NCBI RefSeq assembly: GCF_013377015.1
Contig: NZ_JACABA010000003.1
Span: forward strand, 1 to 64,000
Origin: Rhodopseudomonas sp.
Lineage (GTDB): Bacteria; Pseudomonadota; Alphaproteobacteria; Rhizobiales; Xanthobacteraceae
Direction of reading: 5' to 3'
DNA length: 64,000 bases
The notes beneath the pieces were generated by a model that worked only from the letters and a program-made list of their open reading frames with translations, was not told the origin of the DNA and ran no database searches. Below, one piece after another: positions 34,128-44,511 of this stretch. Each line of letters opens with the position of its first letter. The stretch's first letter is position 1. The position numbers and the translations under genes were made by a program.

Positions 34128-35297
34128 TTACTTCGCGGGCTCGAGCACGGAGACGTAGTTCGCCACCGCGGCGCCGCCCATGTTGAAGATGCCGGCGAGC
34201 TTGGCATCCTTGATCTGCATGCCTTCGGGCGCCTGACCGAGCAATTGCATCGCGGTCAGCACATGCATCGACACGCCGGTGGCGCCGATCGGATGACCCT
34301 TGGCCTTGAGGCCACCGGAGGGATTGATCGGCAGCTTGCCGCTCTTTTGAGTCCAGCCTTCCTTGATGGCGCGGGCGCCCTGCCCCTTCGGGGTCAGCCC
34401 CATCGCCTCGTATTCGATCAACTCGGCGATGGTGAAGCAGTCATGGGTCTCGACGAAGGACAGATCGTCCAGTGTCACCCCCGCCGCCTGCAGCGCGCGC
34501 TGCCAGGCCACGGTGCAGCCTTCGAACTGCAGGATGTCACGCTTCGACATCGGCAGGAAATCCTGCGCATGGGCGCGGGCGCGAATGTTGACCGCCTTGC
34601 CCATCGCCTTCGCGGTCTCAGAATCCGTCAGCACCAGAGCGGCGGCGCCGTCGGACACCAGCGAGCAATCGGTTCGCTTCAAGGGGCCGGCGACAAAGGG
34701 ATTCTTGTCGCTCTCGGAGCGACAGAACTCGAAGCCGACATCCTTGCGCATCTGGGCGTAGGGGTTGGATACGCCGTTGTGGTGGTTCTTGGCGGCGATC
34801 ATCGCCAGCGCATCGGACTGGTCGCCATATTTCTGAAAATATTTCTGCGCAATGCCGCCGAACACGCCGGCGAAGCCCGCCGGCGTCTCGCCGTCCTCGA
34901 CCAGATACGACGCGCGCAGCAGATTTTTGCCGATCTCCGGCCCCGGGGTCCGGGTCATCTGCTCGACGCCGACCACCAGCACGATCTTCGCAGCGCCTGC
35001 TTCGATGGCGCGGATGCCCTGATGCACCGCGGCCGAGCCGGTGGCGCAGGCATTCTCGACCCGGGTCGCCGGCTTGAAGCGCAGCGCCGGATCGGCCTGC
35101 AGCACCAGCGCCGCGGTGAAATCCTGCGGCGAGAACCCGGCGTTGAAATGCCCGAGCATGATTTCGTCGACATCGCCGGCGGCGATACCGGCGTCGGCGA
35201 TCGCCTCATTGGCGACCTTGACGATCAGGCTCTCGACGGTCTCGGCATCGAACTTGCCGAACGGCGTGTGCGCCCATCCAACGATGCTGGCGGTCAT
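34128..35297 (-). CDS. Acetyl-CoA acetyltransferase-type thiolase
   Basis: 389 residues with the acyl-accepting Cys84 (NACATGSAA), HDCFTIAE and GHPIGATG near the C-terminus. The sequence leans to the SCP2/thiolase subgroup used in branched or aromatic acid side-chain breakdown. It cleaves or forms beta-ketoacyl-CoA. First gene of the minus-strand operon, 27 bases ahead of the CoA ligase. The cysteine is kept here but lost in the paralogue at 31196-32332, suggesting different jobs for the two proteins. Confidence 0.9.
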   Translation of the reverse strand: MTASIVGWAHTPFGKFDAETVESLIVKVANEAIADAGIAAGDVDEIMLGHFNAGFSPQDFTAALVLQADPALRFKPATRVENACATGSAAVHQGIRAIEAGAAKIVLVVGVEQMTRTPGPEIGKNLLRASYLVEDGETPAGFAGVFGGIAQKYFQKYGDQSDALAMIAAKNHHNGVSNPYAQMRKDVGFEFCRSESDKNPFVAGPLKRTDCSLVSDGAAALVLTDSETAKAMGKAVNIRARAHAQDFLPMSKRDILQFEGCTVAWQRALQAAGVTLDDLSFVETHDCFTIAELIEYEAMGLTPKGQGARAIKEGWTQKSGKLPINPSGGLKAKGHPIGATGVSMHVLTAMQLLGQAPEGMQIKDAKLAGIFNMGGAAVANYVSVLEPAK

Positions 35298-35439
35298 GGC
35301 GATTCTCCCTGAAAGCGTGTGCGACCAAATCTGATGTCGCTATATAGGACGACCCCCAGCCGAAATGCACCCCCGGTTGGGGACGGATTCCGTGCATTTT
35401 TCGGCGGGTCAGCGTTGCGACCGCGGCGGTCTGGCGCGC

Positions 35440-36426
35440 TCAGGCGACGAATTTGCCGTCGAGTTCATCCTCGATATGGATCCGGATGATGTCGTCGAAG
35501 GTCTTCTCCGCGGTGGTGAAGCCGAGCTGCAGCGCTCGGTCGGTGACAAAATCGCGCGGCCAGCCCGACACGATCCCCATGATCACCGGGTCCGGCTCGC
35601 GCCGGATTCGCGCGGTGACGGATTTGCCGGCGACGCGCTCCAGCGCGGCGATCTGCTCGCCGACCGTGACCGACAGCCCGGGCATGCTCAGATTTCGGCG
35701 CGCGCCCATCGCCGCGGTGTCCATCGTCGCGGCATGCAGCAGGAAGCCGACCGCCGAGCGCGGCGAAGCGTGCCAGTGCCGCACGTCGTCGCCGACCGGC
35801 AGCACCGCCTCAACGCCCGCGAGCGGCTCGCGCATGATGTTGGAGAAAAATCCCGACGCCGCCTTGTTGGGCTTCCCCGGGCGGACGCAGATCGTCGGCA
35901 GGCGAATGCCGACGCCGTCCATAAATCCCTTGCGGGTGTAGTCGGCGATCAGCAATTCGCAGATCGACTTCTGGGTGCCGTAGCTGGTCAGCGGGGTGTG
36001 AAAGAATTCGTCGCCGATTTTTTCCGGGAACGGCGCGCCGAACACCGCGATCGACGAGGTGAACACCAGCCGCGGCTTGTAGCCGCCACCGACCGCGCGG
36101 ATCGCGTCGATCAGATGCCGGGTGCCGTCGAGATTGATACGGTAGCCTTTGTCGAACTCGGCCTCGGCCTCGCCGGAGACGATCGCCGCGAGATGGAAGA
36201 TCACGTCCGGCCGATGCGTGAGCAGCGGCGCGGCGCTGGCCGGATCGGCGAAGTCACTGGTGACGAGGCTGATGGCGATCGAGGCATCCAACGGCTTCGC
36301 CGGCGTCACCACATCCTGCAGCGTCATCCGGGTGATTTCGCGGTTGCCGAGCTGGCCGTCGCGTAGCAGCCGCTCCACCAGTTTGCGCCCCACCATGCCG
36401 GCGGCGCCGAGAACGAGAATGTGCAA
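35440..36426 (-). CDS. NAD-dependent epimerase/dehydratase family, D-erythronate dehydrogenase-like
   Basis: 328 residues. The Rossmann motif GAAGMVGRKLVERLL is at the start and SYGTQKSICELL contains the Tyr-x3-Lys pair. The sequence HILVLGAAGMVGRKL and LVFTSSIAVFGAPFPEKIGDEF closely resembles DenD, the 2-dehydrogenase for D-erythronate-type sugar acids. Here it is 149 bases upstream of two ABC-transporter permease genes on the same strand (the last in the transporter group order), so a role in sugar-acid oxidation is plausible. Precise substrate is an inference. Confidence 0.82.
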   Translation of the reverse strand: MHILVLGAAGMVGRKLVERLLRDGQLGNREITRMTLQDVVTPAKPLDASIAISLVTSDFADPASAAPLLTHRPDVIFHLAAIVSGEAEAEFDKGYRINLDGTRHLIDAIRAVGGGYKPRLVFTSSIAVFGAPFPEKIGDEFFHTPLTSYGTQKSICELLIADYTRKGFMDGVGIRLPTICVRPGKPNKAASGFFSNIMREPLAGVEAVLPVGDDVRHWHASPRSAVGFLLHAATMDTAAMGARRNLSMPGLSVTVGEQIAALERVAGKSVTARIRREPDPVIMGIVSGWPRDFVTDRALQLGFTTAEKTFDDIIRIHIEDELDGKFVA

Positions 36427-36459
36427 CGTGTCGCTCCGTCATTCAGTTGAATTGATGCC

Positions 36460-36557
36460 CCTCATGGTGAGGAGGCGCGAGGCGCCGTCTCGAACCATGA
36501 GGGAGTTTGTCGCCCATCCTTCGAGACGCGCGCAAGAGCCCGCTCCTCAGGATGAGG
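36460..36557. repeat. REP-like palindrome pair, CCTCATGG/AGGATGAGG class
   Basis: CCTCATGGTGAGGAG pairs partly with CTCCTCAGGATGAGG at the far end, enclosing inner GTCTCGAACCATGAGG and CATCCTTCGAGACGCG segments. It lies between the DenD-like gene and the permease genes. Confidence 0.75.
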
Positions 36558-36574
36558 CAAGCAGCGCGGCGGCC

Positions 36575-37486
36575 CTATTCCTTCACCGCGCCGGTCATCG
36601 CCGAGACGTAGTGTTCGACGAAGAACGCATAGAGGATCACCAGCGGCAGCGAGCCGACCAGCGCGCCGGCCATCAGCGAGCCCCATTTGTAGATGTCGCC
36701 GTCGACGAATTCGTTGACGATCGCCACCGGCACGGTCTTGTTCTGGGTCGATTGCAGGAAGGTCAGCGCGTAGATGAACTCGTTCCAGCAAAGCGTGAAC
36801 GAGAAGATGAAGGCCGAGATCAGCCCCGGCACCGCCAGCGGCACCACGATCTTGGTCAGGATCTGCCAGCGCGAGGCACCGTCGATCAGCGCGCATTCCT
36901 CCAGCTCGAACGGAATGGTCTTGAAGTAGCCCATCAGCAGCCAGGTCGAGAACGGGATCAGCAGCGTCGGGTAGACCAGGATCAGCGCCAGCGGTGAGTC
37001 GAACAGCCCGTAGGCCTGAATCACCGAGGCCAGCGGAATGAACAGGATCGACGGCGGCACCAGATAGGCCATGAAGATCACGGCGCCCACGACCTCGTTG
37101 CCGCGAAAACGCAGCCGCACGATCGCATAGGCGGCCAGCACCGAGGCGATGATCGACAGCGTGGTGGCGGCGGCGGCGACATACATCGTGTTCCACAGCC
37201 AGCGCGGATAGTTGGTCTCGAACAGCAGTCGGGAAATGTGCTTCAGCGTCGGCTTCACAACCCAGAACGGGTTGTAGTTGACCATGTCAATCAGCTGCTC
37301 GTCCGGCTTGATCGCGGTCAGCGCCATCCAGTAGAACGGAAACAGTAGCACCACGATGATGACGAACAGCGGCAGATACAGCGTCACCAGCCGGCTTGGC
37401 AGCGACTCCAGATAGCTCATGCCGTCGCTGTCGTCGTCCTTCGCCGCGGTCGCCGCGACGATCTTGGTCGCGAGTGTGTCAGTCAT
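36575..37486 (-). CDS. ABC sugar transporter permease (MalG/UgpE-like)
   Basis: 303 residues with about six membrane spans. The EAA loop near the C-terminal third (EECALIDGASRWQILTKIVVPLAVPG) is the docking segment for the ATPase. The family belongs to the carbohydrate uptake CUT1 group. The N-terminus overlaps the preceding permease's stop by eight bases, so the two integral subunits are probably translated together. Confidence 0.9.
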   Translation of the reverse strand: MTDTLATKIVAATAAKDDDSDGMSYLESLPSRLVTLYLPLFVIIVVLLFPFYWMALTAIKPDEQLIDMVNYNPFWVVKPTLKHISRLLFETNYPRWLWNTMYVAAAATTLSIIASVLAAYAIVRLRFRGNEVVGAVIFMAYLVPPSILFIPLASVIQAYGLFDSPLALILVYPTLLIPFSTWLLMGYFKTIPFELEECALIDGASRWQILTKIVVPLAVPGLISAFIFSFTLCWNEFIYALTFLQSTQNKTVPVAIVNEFVDGDIYKWGSLMAGALVGSLPLVILYAFFVEHYVSAMTGAVKE

Positions 37487-38435
37487 TGTCTGAGCCTTGC
37501 TGCCACTTGCGGCGCTGCATGCCGAACCAGGAAATCGCGATCGCCGCGCACAGGAACGGGATCATGGCGGTGGCGATCGCCGCGCCTTCGCCGAGCCGCC
37601 CGGAGAGGATGCCGCGCTGATAGCTCAGCGTCGCCATCAGATGCGTGGAATTGACCGGGCCGCCGCGGGTCAGCGCCCAGATCAGCTGGAAATCGGTGAA
37701 GGTGAACAGCACGGAGAACGTCATCACCACGGCGATGATCGGCGTCAGCAGCGGATAGGTGATGTAGCGGAAGCGCTGCCACGAAGTCGCGCCGTCCAGC
37801 GTCGCCGCCTCGTACAGCGACGGCGACACCGTCTGTAGCCCGGCCAGCAGCGTGATCGCAACGAACGGCACGCCGCGCCAGATATTGGCGAAGATCACGC
37901 TGCCGCGCGCCATATTGGGATCACCGAGGAAATTGATGTTCTCGTGGATCAGCCCCATCTTGGTCAGCGACCAAGAGATGATCGAGAACTGCGCGTCGTA
38001 GATCCACCAGAACGCAATGGCGGAGAGCACGGTCGGGACGATGAACGGCACCAGCACCGCGGCGCGGATCATCGCCTTGAATGGCATGTGGCGGTTGAGC
38101 AGCAGCGCCAGATAGAGGCCGACCACGAATTTGATCGCGCTCGCCACCACGGTGTAGAGCAACGTGTTGAACACCGACAGCCAGAAGACCGAATCGCCCC
38201 AGAGCCATTCGTAGTTCTCCAACCCAACAAAAACGCCGCCGCGGCCGATTCGCTCGTCGGTGAAGCTCATCCAAACCCCGAGAAACAGAGGGTAAGCCAG
38301 GAACAGGATCAGGAACGCCGCGGCGGGCAGCATGAACCAGGCCGCCAGCCAGCTGTGGTTGGTGCGCAGCCGCTCCCACGCCGTCGCGACCTGCATCGGC
38401 CTGCGCCCCGGCAACGATGACGGGATCGTGCTCAT
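37479..38435 (-). CDS. ABC sugar transporter permease (MalF/UgpA-like)
   Basis: 318 residues, CUT1 family, with about six spans and the EAA motif YEAATLDGATSWQRFRYITYPLL. It begins the permease pair of a complete importer, with SBP and ATPase genes upstream on the same strand. A palindrome at 38517-38603 separates it from the substrate-binding protein gene, an arrangement reminiscent of malE-malF in E. coli. Confidence 0.9.
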   Translation of the reverse strand: MSTIPSSLPGRRPMQVATAWERLRTNHSWLAAWFMLPAAAFLILFLAYPLFLGVWMSFTDERIGRGGVFVGLENYEWLWGDSVFWLSVFNTLLYTVVASAIKFVVGLYLALLLNRHMPFKAMIRAAVLVPFIVPTVLSAIAFWWIYDAQFSIISWSLTKMGLIHENINFLGDPNMARGSVIFANIWRGVPFVAITLLAGLQTVSPSLYEAATLDGATSWQRFRYITYPLLTPIIAVVMTFSVLFTFTDFQLIWALTRGGPVNSTHLMATLSYQRGILSGRLGEGAAIATAMIPFLCAAIAISWFGMQRRKWQQGSDND

Positions 38436-38516
38436 CGTGTGGGTGCTCCGTTAGTCGGCTGCAGCTTGTTCAACATCACGCGCGCGTTCCAGTCATCGAT
38501 CAGTTTCGACTTGCCG

Positions 38517-38603
38517 CGTCATGGCCGGGCTTGTCCCGACCATCCACGAATAGCGGCACTGAGTCTGTCGCTGTGGATGCCCGGGACGAGCCCGGGCATG
38601 ACG
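38517..38603. repeat. REP-like palindrome, CGTCATGGCCGGGC class
   Basis: CGTCATGGCCGGGCTTGTCCCG pairs with CGGGACGAGCCCGGGCATGACG across an inner ATCCAC/GTGGAT pair. The extended stem is very stable. It lies in the intergenic space after the substrate-binding protein gene in the same operon. Confidence 0.8.
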
Positions 38604-38679
38604 TGTCGGGTTCAGTGCCCTCCCCATTACAAGGAGGACTTGTCGCCGGCGCGGATCGCCGCGCCGGCGTCTTGTTCGA

Positions 38680-40005
38680 TCAACTGCGATAGATCCGCTT
38701 CAGCTGACGTTCCGCCCCGGCGATCGATCCCTTCAGGTCCTCGCGGCCGGTGCAGTAGTTCGCGAACATGTCGACCAGGATGAAGTCGGCGATCGCCGCC
38801 GCGGCGTTCTCGCCGAGCTTGCCGAGACCGGCCGGGGTCCGCGCCCGCTTGGCGACGTCGCGATACGGCGTGGTCTTCGGGTCCGCGGTCCAGATCGGGT
38901 TCTTGTCGTAGGCGTTGAGGAAGTGCGAAAGATAGCCTTGCGCGGCCTCGATCCAGGGATCGAACTGCGGCGCTTCCAGCATGAAGGCCGTGAACGCCTT
39001 GCAGGCCTGCGGATATTTGGTGAAGTTGAAGATCAGCATCGGGTAGGCCAGATGCATTTCGGTAGGCTTGCCATAGGGGCCGATCGGCAGATAGGCGTGG
39101 TTCATGTCCTCGGCGATCGCCGGGTTTTCCTTCTTCGCCGCGACGTAGATCGAAATCCCGTTGATGGTGCAGTAGAGCTGGCCGGCCAGGAACGCCTTGT
39201 TGTTCGAGGAATCGTTCCACGACACCGTGCCGGGGATGAAGGTGGCGTAGAGCTGCTTGATGTATTCCAGCGAGGCCGCGGTCTCCGGCGAATTGATCAC
39301 CACCTTGTCTTTCTCATCGACCATATTGCCGCCGAACGTCCACAACGCCCAGTACATCCAGGTATTCGCGTCGCCTGACGCGTGACCGAGCGCCATGCCG
39401 CCGGGGGTGCCATTCTTCTGCAGGCCCTTGAACATTTCCAGCATCCCCGCGGTGTCCTTGGGGAATTCCTTGAACCCGGCCTTCTCGCAAGCGGCGATCC
39501 GGTAGTTGAACAGCGCGCCGGAGGTTGCGATCGGAACGCCGACCCATTTGTTGCCGACCTTACAGTAATCCTCGGCCGACTTGGTCCAACCGCCATACTT
39601 GCCGCCGAGATAATTCGCAACATCGGCCATGTCGGTGACCTTGTTGCCGAGCAGATGCGGCAGCGAGTACAGCCCCCACACCATGTCGAGACCCTGCCCG
39701 GTATTGGCGGCGACCGACGCTTTGGGCTGGATGTCGTCATAGGATTCGTTGGAGACCGTGATGGTGCAACCGGTCGCCTTCTGGAATGCGTCGACGATCT
39801 TCATGAAGGCGACGTCTTCGGCCTCGACGAAGCGCTTCCAGCGCATCAGATTGATTTTGGCGCCCTTCTCCGGCTTCCACGGCGCGTCGGCCGCCCAAGC
39901 CTTGGCATAGCCGAGCAGTTGCTCGGCGGACATCGTCGCGGCTGCGGCCAGCGTCAGCGCGCTGCCCTTGAGCAGAGTGCGCCGATCGGGTGTGAAATCA
40001 CTCAT
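38680..40005 (-). CDS. ABC sugar transporter substrate-binding protein
   Basis: 441 residues from MSDFTPDRRTLLKG. The N-terminus contains DRRTLLKG, a twin-arginine (Tat) type signal, followed by a hydrophobic stretch and AMS cleavage region. The body is an extracellular solute-binding protein family 1 (MalE-type) fold. It delivers a sugar or polyol to the two permeases downstream. Tat export suggests it folds in the cytoplasm. The longer frame upstream (to 40047) was rejected because the signal fits the inner Met. Confidence 0.9.
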   Translation of the reverse strand: MSDFTPDRRTLLKGSALTLAAAATMSAEQLLGYAKAWAADAPWKPEKGAKINLMRWKRFVEAEDVAFMKIVDAFQKATGCTITVSNESYDDIQPKASVAANTGQGLDMVWGLYSLPHLLGNKVTDMADVANYLGGKYGGWTKSAEDYCKVGNKWVGVPIATSGALFNYRIAACEKAGFKEFPKDTAGMLEMFKGLQKNGTPGGMALGHASGDANTWMYWALWTFGGNMVDEKDKVVINSPETAASLEYIKQLYATFIPGTVSWNDSSNNKAFLAGQLYCTINGISIYVAAKKENPAIAEDMNHAYLPIGPYGKPTEMHLAYPMLIFNFTKYPQACKAFTAFMLEAPQFDPWIEAAQGYLSHFLNAYDKNPIWTADPKTTPYRDVAKRARTPAGLGKLGENAAAAIADFILVDMFANYCTGREDLKGSIAGAERQLKRIYRS

Positions 40006-40065
40006 GTTCGGTCTTCTCCCTTTTGTATTGGCTCGTTGATCGACCAATCGATTATGTCGCGAGGG

Positions 40066-41130
<1,065 letters not shown>

Positions 41131-41258
41131 GAATTCGCTCCCTGTTATTCTTCTTCGGCGTCGTCCGGCGCAAACCGTCGCAGCTCTATGCTCGACTTCT
41201 CTGTGTGGAAGTCGGTTGTGACGGCATTCTCCGCACTTCGGCTGATTTAGCAATCCGT

Positions 41259-41272
41259 TGGTAGCGCTGTCA
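41259..41272. promoter_or_regulatory. Predicted LacI-family operator, site 1
   Basis: TGGTAGCGCTGTCA matches 12 of 14 positions of the perfect palindrome TGGTAGCGCTACCA. It lies in the shared gap between the divergent ABC-transporter and lacI-type genes. A second 12/14 match is at 42392-42405. Confidence 0.65.
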
Positions 41273-41314
41273 ATATTTGTTTAATTGCCGGACCGGTTCT
41301 GGTATGAGCGCAAG

Positions 41315-42346
41315 ATGGCGCGCAAACCAACCAAGTCTGGCAGAATCCGGCTGACCGAAGTCGCCAAGCTCGCGGGCGTCAGCCCGATCACCGCATCCCG
41401 ATTCTTCCGAAATCCCGAAGCGCTGTCCGCCAGCAAGCGGCAACGGGTGGAAAGCGCGGTCAAGGAGCTCGATTACGTCCCGAATCTCGCGGCGCGCGCG
41501 CTGGCTTCGCACCGCACCGAAGTGATCGGCGTGTTGATCCCGTCACTGACCAACAACGTGTTCTCCGACGTGCTGCGCGGCATCTACGACGGCTCCGAGG
41601 GCAGCCGCTATAGCATCCAGTTCGCCAACACCCGCTACAGCATCCTGCAGGAGGAAAAGCTGTTGCGACTGTTTCAGGCGCAGAAGCCAGCCGGATTGAT
41701 CGTGACCGGAATCAATCAGACGCCGGAATCCCGCCGGATCATGGAGTCGATGAAGTGTCCGACCGTGCAGATCATGGAAATCGGCCCCGACCCGGTCGAC
41801 ATGATGGTCGGATTTTCGCATTATGAAGCTGCATTTGCAGCCATTTCCCACCTGATCGCACAGGGCTTCCAGCGCATCGGCATTCTCGGCGCGCGGATGG
41901 ACCCGCGGGTGCAGCGGCGGCTCGACGGCTATCGCGACGCCATGAAGGCGGCCTCGCTGTTCGACCCGCGCCTGATCGTGACGACGCCGACGCCGACCTC
42001 GATGACGCTGGGCGGCGCGCTGTTCGCCGACCTATTGTCGCAGGTGCCGGACCTCGACGCGGTGTTTTGCGTCAACGACGACCTCGCTCTGGGCGTGTTG
42101 TTCGAATGCCAGCGTCGGCAGATCACGGTGCCCGACGCCATGGCGATCGTCGGTTTCAACGACATGGAGTTCATGGCCTCGGCGGTTCCGCCCCTGAGCA
42201 GCGTGCGGACCAATCGTTACGAAATGGGCCGCAACGCCATCACCATGGTGACGACCGCGCTCGAGGGGCATCGCCCGGCGGAACCGGTGGTCGATCTCGG
42301 TTTTGAATTGATGATCCGGCAAAGCTCGACGGCACGCAGCGCGTGA
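41315..42346 (+). CDS. LacI-family transcriptional regulator
   Basis: 343 residues from MARKPTKSGR. The N-terminal helix-turn-helix (IRLTEVAKLAGVSPITASRFFRN) is of the LacI/GntR type and is followed by the periplasmic-binding-protein-like effector domain. It is placed between the sugar ABC importer and the sugar-acid dehydratase and should control both in response to a sugar or sugar acid. The 12/14 palindromes at 41259 and 42392 are its likely targets. A TTG-initiated frame 30 bases upstream also exists but gives no extra homology. Confidence 0.92.
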   Translation: MARKPTKSGRIRLTEVAKLAGVSPITASRFFRNPEALSASKRQRVESAVKELDYVPNLAARALASHRTEVIGVLIPSLTNNVFSDVLRGIYDGSEGSRYSIQFANTRYSILQEEKLLRLFQAQKPAGLIVTGINQTPESRRIMESMKCPTVQIMEIGPDPVDMMVGFSHYEAAFAAISHLIAQGFQRIGILGARMDPRVQRRLDGYRDAMKAASLFDPRLIVTTPTPTSMTLGGALFADLLSQVPDLDAVFCVNDDLALGVLFECQRRQITVPDAMAIVGFNDMEFMASAVPPLSSVRTNRYEMGRNAITMVTTALEGHRPAEPVVDLGFELMIRQSSTARSA

Positions 42347-42391
42347 CCCCCGCTGCCCCGCGGTCGCTCACAACGCCGTTGCCGCAGAAAA

Positions 42392-42405
42392 TGGTAGCGC
42401 TATCT
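42392..42405. promoter_or_regulatory. Predicted LacI-family operator, site 2
   Basis: TGGTAGCGCTATCT shares its first ten bases with site 1 and matches 12 of 14 positions of TGGTAGCGCTACCA. It lies 139 bases upstream of the dehydratase start, so the regulator could govern both transcription units. Confidence 0.65.
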
Positions 42406-42543
42406 TTCGGATGGAACTAGAATCGATGCTATCTGGTGCTAACTTGATCAGGTAACCGGGTCGGCGACGGCAGCAATTCTGTGCCTGCTGGCGACTGCCA
42501 TCGCGGTGAAGCACCTAACGAGTGTGCAGTGCGGGAGGAAACA

Positions 42544-44367
42544 ATGAAAAACAACACCACGAATGGTGCCGGCAACAACGGCAAACAGCGCAAGCTCCGT
42601 TCCAGCGAGTGGTTCAACGATCCGCATAACCCGGCGATGACCGCGCTGTATCTGGAGCGCTATCTGAATTACGGGCTGACCCGGCACGAGCTGCAATCCG
42701 GCAAGCCGATCATCGGCATCGCCCAGACCGGCAACGACCTGTCGCCGTGCAACCGGCATCATCTGGAACTGGCGCATCGCGTCCGCGAGGGCATCCGCGA
42801 GGCCGGCGGCATCGCGATGGAATTTCCGGTGCACCCGATCCAGGAAACCGGCAAGCGGCCGACCGCGGCGCTCGACCGCAACCTCGCTTATCTCGGCCTG
42901 GTCGAACTCTTGTTCAGCTATCCGCTCGACGGCGTGGTGCTGACCACCGGCTGCGACAAGACCACGCCGGCCTGCCTGATGGCGGCGGCGACCGTCAACA
43001 TCCCGGCGATCGTGCTGTCCGGGGGGCCGATGCTGAACGGCTGGCACAATGGCGAGCGTTCCGGCTCCGGCACCGTGGTGTGGAAATCGCGCGAGCGGCT
43101 CGCCGCCGGCGAGATCGACTATGAGGAGTTCATGACCATCGTGGCTTCCTCGGCGCCGTCGGTCGGCCATTGCAACACCATGGGCACCGCCTCGACGATG
43201 AATTCGCTGGCCGAGGCGCTCGGCATGTCGCTCCCCGGCTGCGCCGCGATCCCGGCGCCCTATCGCGAGCGCGGCCAGATCGCTTACGAGACCGGCCTGC
43301 GCGCGGTCGAGATGGTGTGGGAGGATCTGAAGCCGTCCGACATTCTGACCCGCGAGGCGTTCGAAAACGCCATCGTGGTCAATTCGGCGATCGGCGGGTC
43401 GACCAACGCGCCGATCCATCTCAACGCGCTGGCGCGCCATATCGGCGTGGAACTCACGATCGACGACTGGCAGAGCGTCGGCCACAGAATTCCGCTCCTG
43501 GTCAACATGCAGCCCGCCGGCTTCTATCTCGGCGAGGAGTATCACCGCGCCGGCGGCGTGCCCGCGGTGGTGCGCGAATTGATGTCGCACGGCAAGATCC
43601 ACGAAGGCGCAATGACGGTGAACGGCCGCACCATGGGCCAGAACTGCGCCGATGCGCAAAGGCCCGACAACGACGTGATCCGGAGCTACGACAAGCCGCT
43701 GGTACCGGACGCCGGCTTCCTGGTGCTGCGCGGGAATCTGTTCGATTCGGCGATCATGAAGACCAGCGTAATTTCCAAGGAATTCCACGATCGCTATCTG
43801 GCGACGGCGGGCGATCTCAACGCCTTCGAGGGCCGCGCCATCGTGTTCGAGGGGCCGGAGGATTATCACGACCGGATCGACGATGAAGCGCTGAACATCG
43901 ACGAGCACTGCATCCTGTTCGTGCGCGGCACCGGGCCGATCGGCTATCCGGGCGGCGCCGAGGTGGTGAACATGCAGCCGCCGGCGGCGCTGATCAAACG
44001 CGGCATCCTGTCTTTGCCCTGCATCGGCGACGGACGGCAATCCGGCACCTCGGGCTCGCCGTCGATCCTGAACGCAACGCCGGAAGCCGCCGCCGACGGC
44101 GGGCTAGCGATCCTGAAGACCGGCGACAAGGTCCGCATCGATCTCAACAAGGGCAGCGCCAATATCCTGATTTCGGATGACGAGCTGACGCGGCGTCGAG
44201 CCGAACTGAAAGCCGCCGGCGGCTTCAAATATCCGGCGAACCAGACGCCGTGGCAGGAGCTGTATCGCTCCACCGTCGGCCAGCAGGCCACCGGCGCCTG
44301 CCTGGAACTGGCGACCCGCTACCACGACATCGCCGGCACCGTGGGCACGGCACGGCACAATCACTAA
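42544..44367 (+). CDS. IlvD/Edd-family sugar-acid dehydratase
   Basis: 607 residues from [10 protein letters not shown] with a GGAGG ribosome site. Cysteines in the [Fe-S]-binding motifs are present: [26 protein letters not shown] and GHCNTMG. This is the dehydratase family that includes dihydroxy-acid, phosphogluconate and aldonate dehydratases (L-arabonate, D-xylonate). Context with sugar ABC transporter and SDRs favours an aldonate dehydratase giving a 2-keto-3-deoxy acid. IlvD itself is unlikely because the gene is in a sugar locus under a LacI regulator. Confidence 0.9.
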   Translation: MKNNTTNGAGNNGKQRKLRSSEWFNDPHNPAMTALYLERYLNYGLTRHELQSGKPIIGIAQTGNDLSPCNRHHLELAHRVREGIREAGGIAMEFPVHPIQETGKRPTAALDRNLAYLGLVELLFSYPLDGVVLTTGCDKTTPACLMAAATVNIPAIVLSGGPMLNGWHNGERSGSGTVVWKSRERLAAGEIDYEEFMTIVASSAPSVGHCNTMGTASTMNSLAEALGMSLPGCAAIPAPYRERGQIAYETGLRAVEMVWEDLKPSDILTREAFENAIVVNSAIGGSTNAPIHLNALARHIGVELTIDDWQSVGHRIPLLVNMQPAGFYLGEEYHRAGGVPAVVRELMSHGKIHEGAMTVNGRTMGQNCADAQRPDNDVIRSYDKPLVPDAGFLVLRGNLFDSAIMKTSVISKEFHDRYLATAGDLNAFEGRAIVFEGPEDYHDRIDDEALNIDEHCILFVRGTGPIGYPGGAEVVNMQPPAALIKRGILSLPCIGDGRQSGTSGSPSILNATPEAAADGGLAILKTGDKVRIDLNKGSANILISDDELTRRRAELKAAGGFKYPANQTPWQELYRSTVGQQATGACLELATRYHDIAGTVGTARHNH

Positions 44368-44410
44368 GCGGTCGCGACCGTGAGGTCCGCTACCGCACGC
44401 CCATCACCAA

Positions 44411-44486
44411 CGTCATGCGCGGGCTAGACCCGCGCATCCATCATTCTTCGAATCAGATGGATTGCCGGGTCAAGCTCGGCAATGAC
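44411..44486. repeat. REP-like palindrome, CGTCATGCGCGGGC class
   Basis: The ends CGTCATGCGCGGGCTAGACCC and GGGTCAAGCTCGGCAATGAC are imperfect inverted copies, enclosing ATCCATC/GATGGAT. It lies in the gap between the dehydratase and the first SDR. Confidence 0.7.
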
Positions 44487-44511
44487 ATTCAGAAACCATG
44501 GGGAGGACTGA

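Noticed and set aside
42448-44040. 530-codon open frame on the minus strand
   Set aside because: Antisense to the dehydratase, with no recognised domains.
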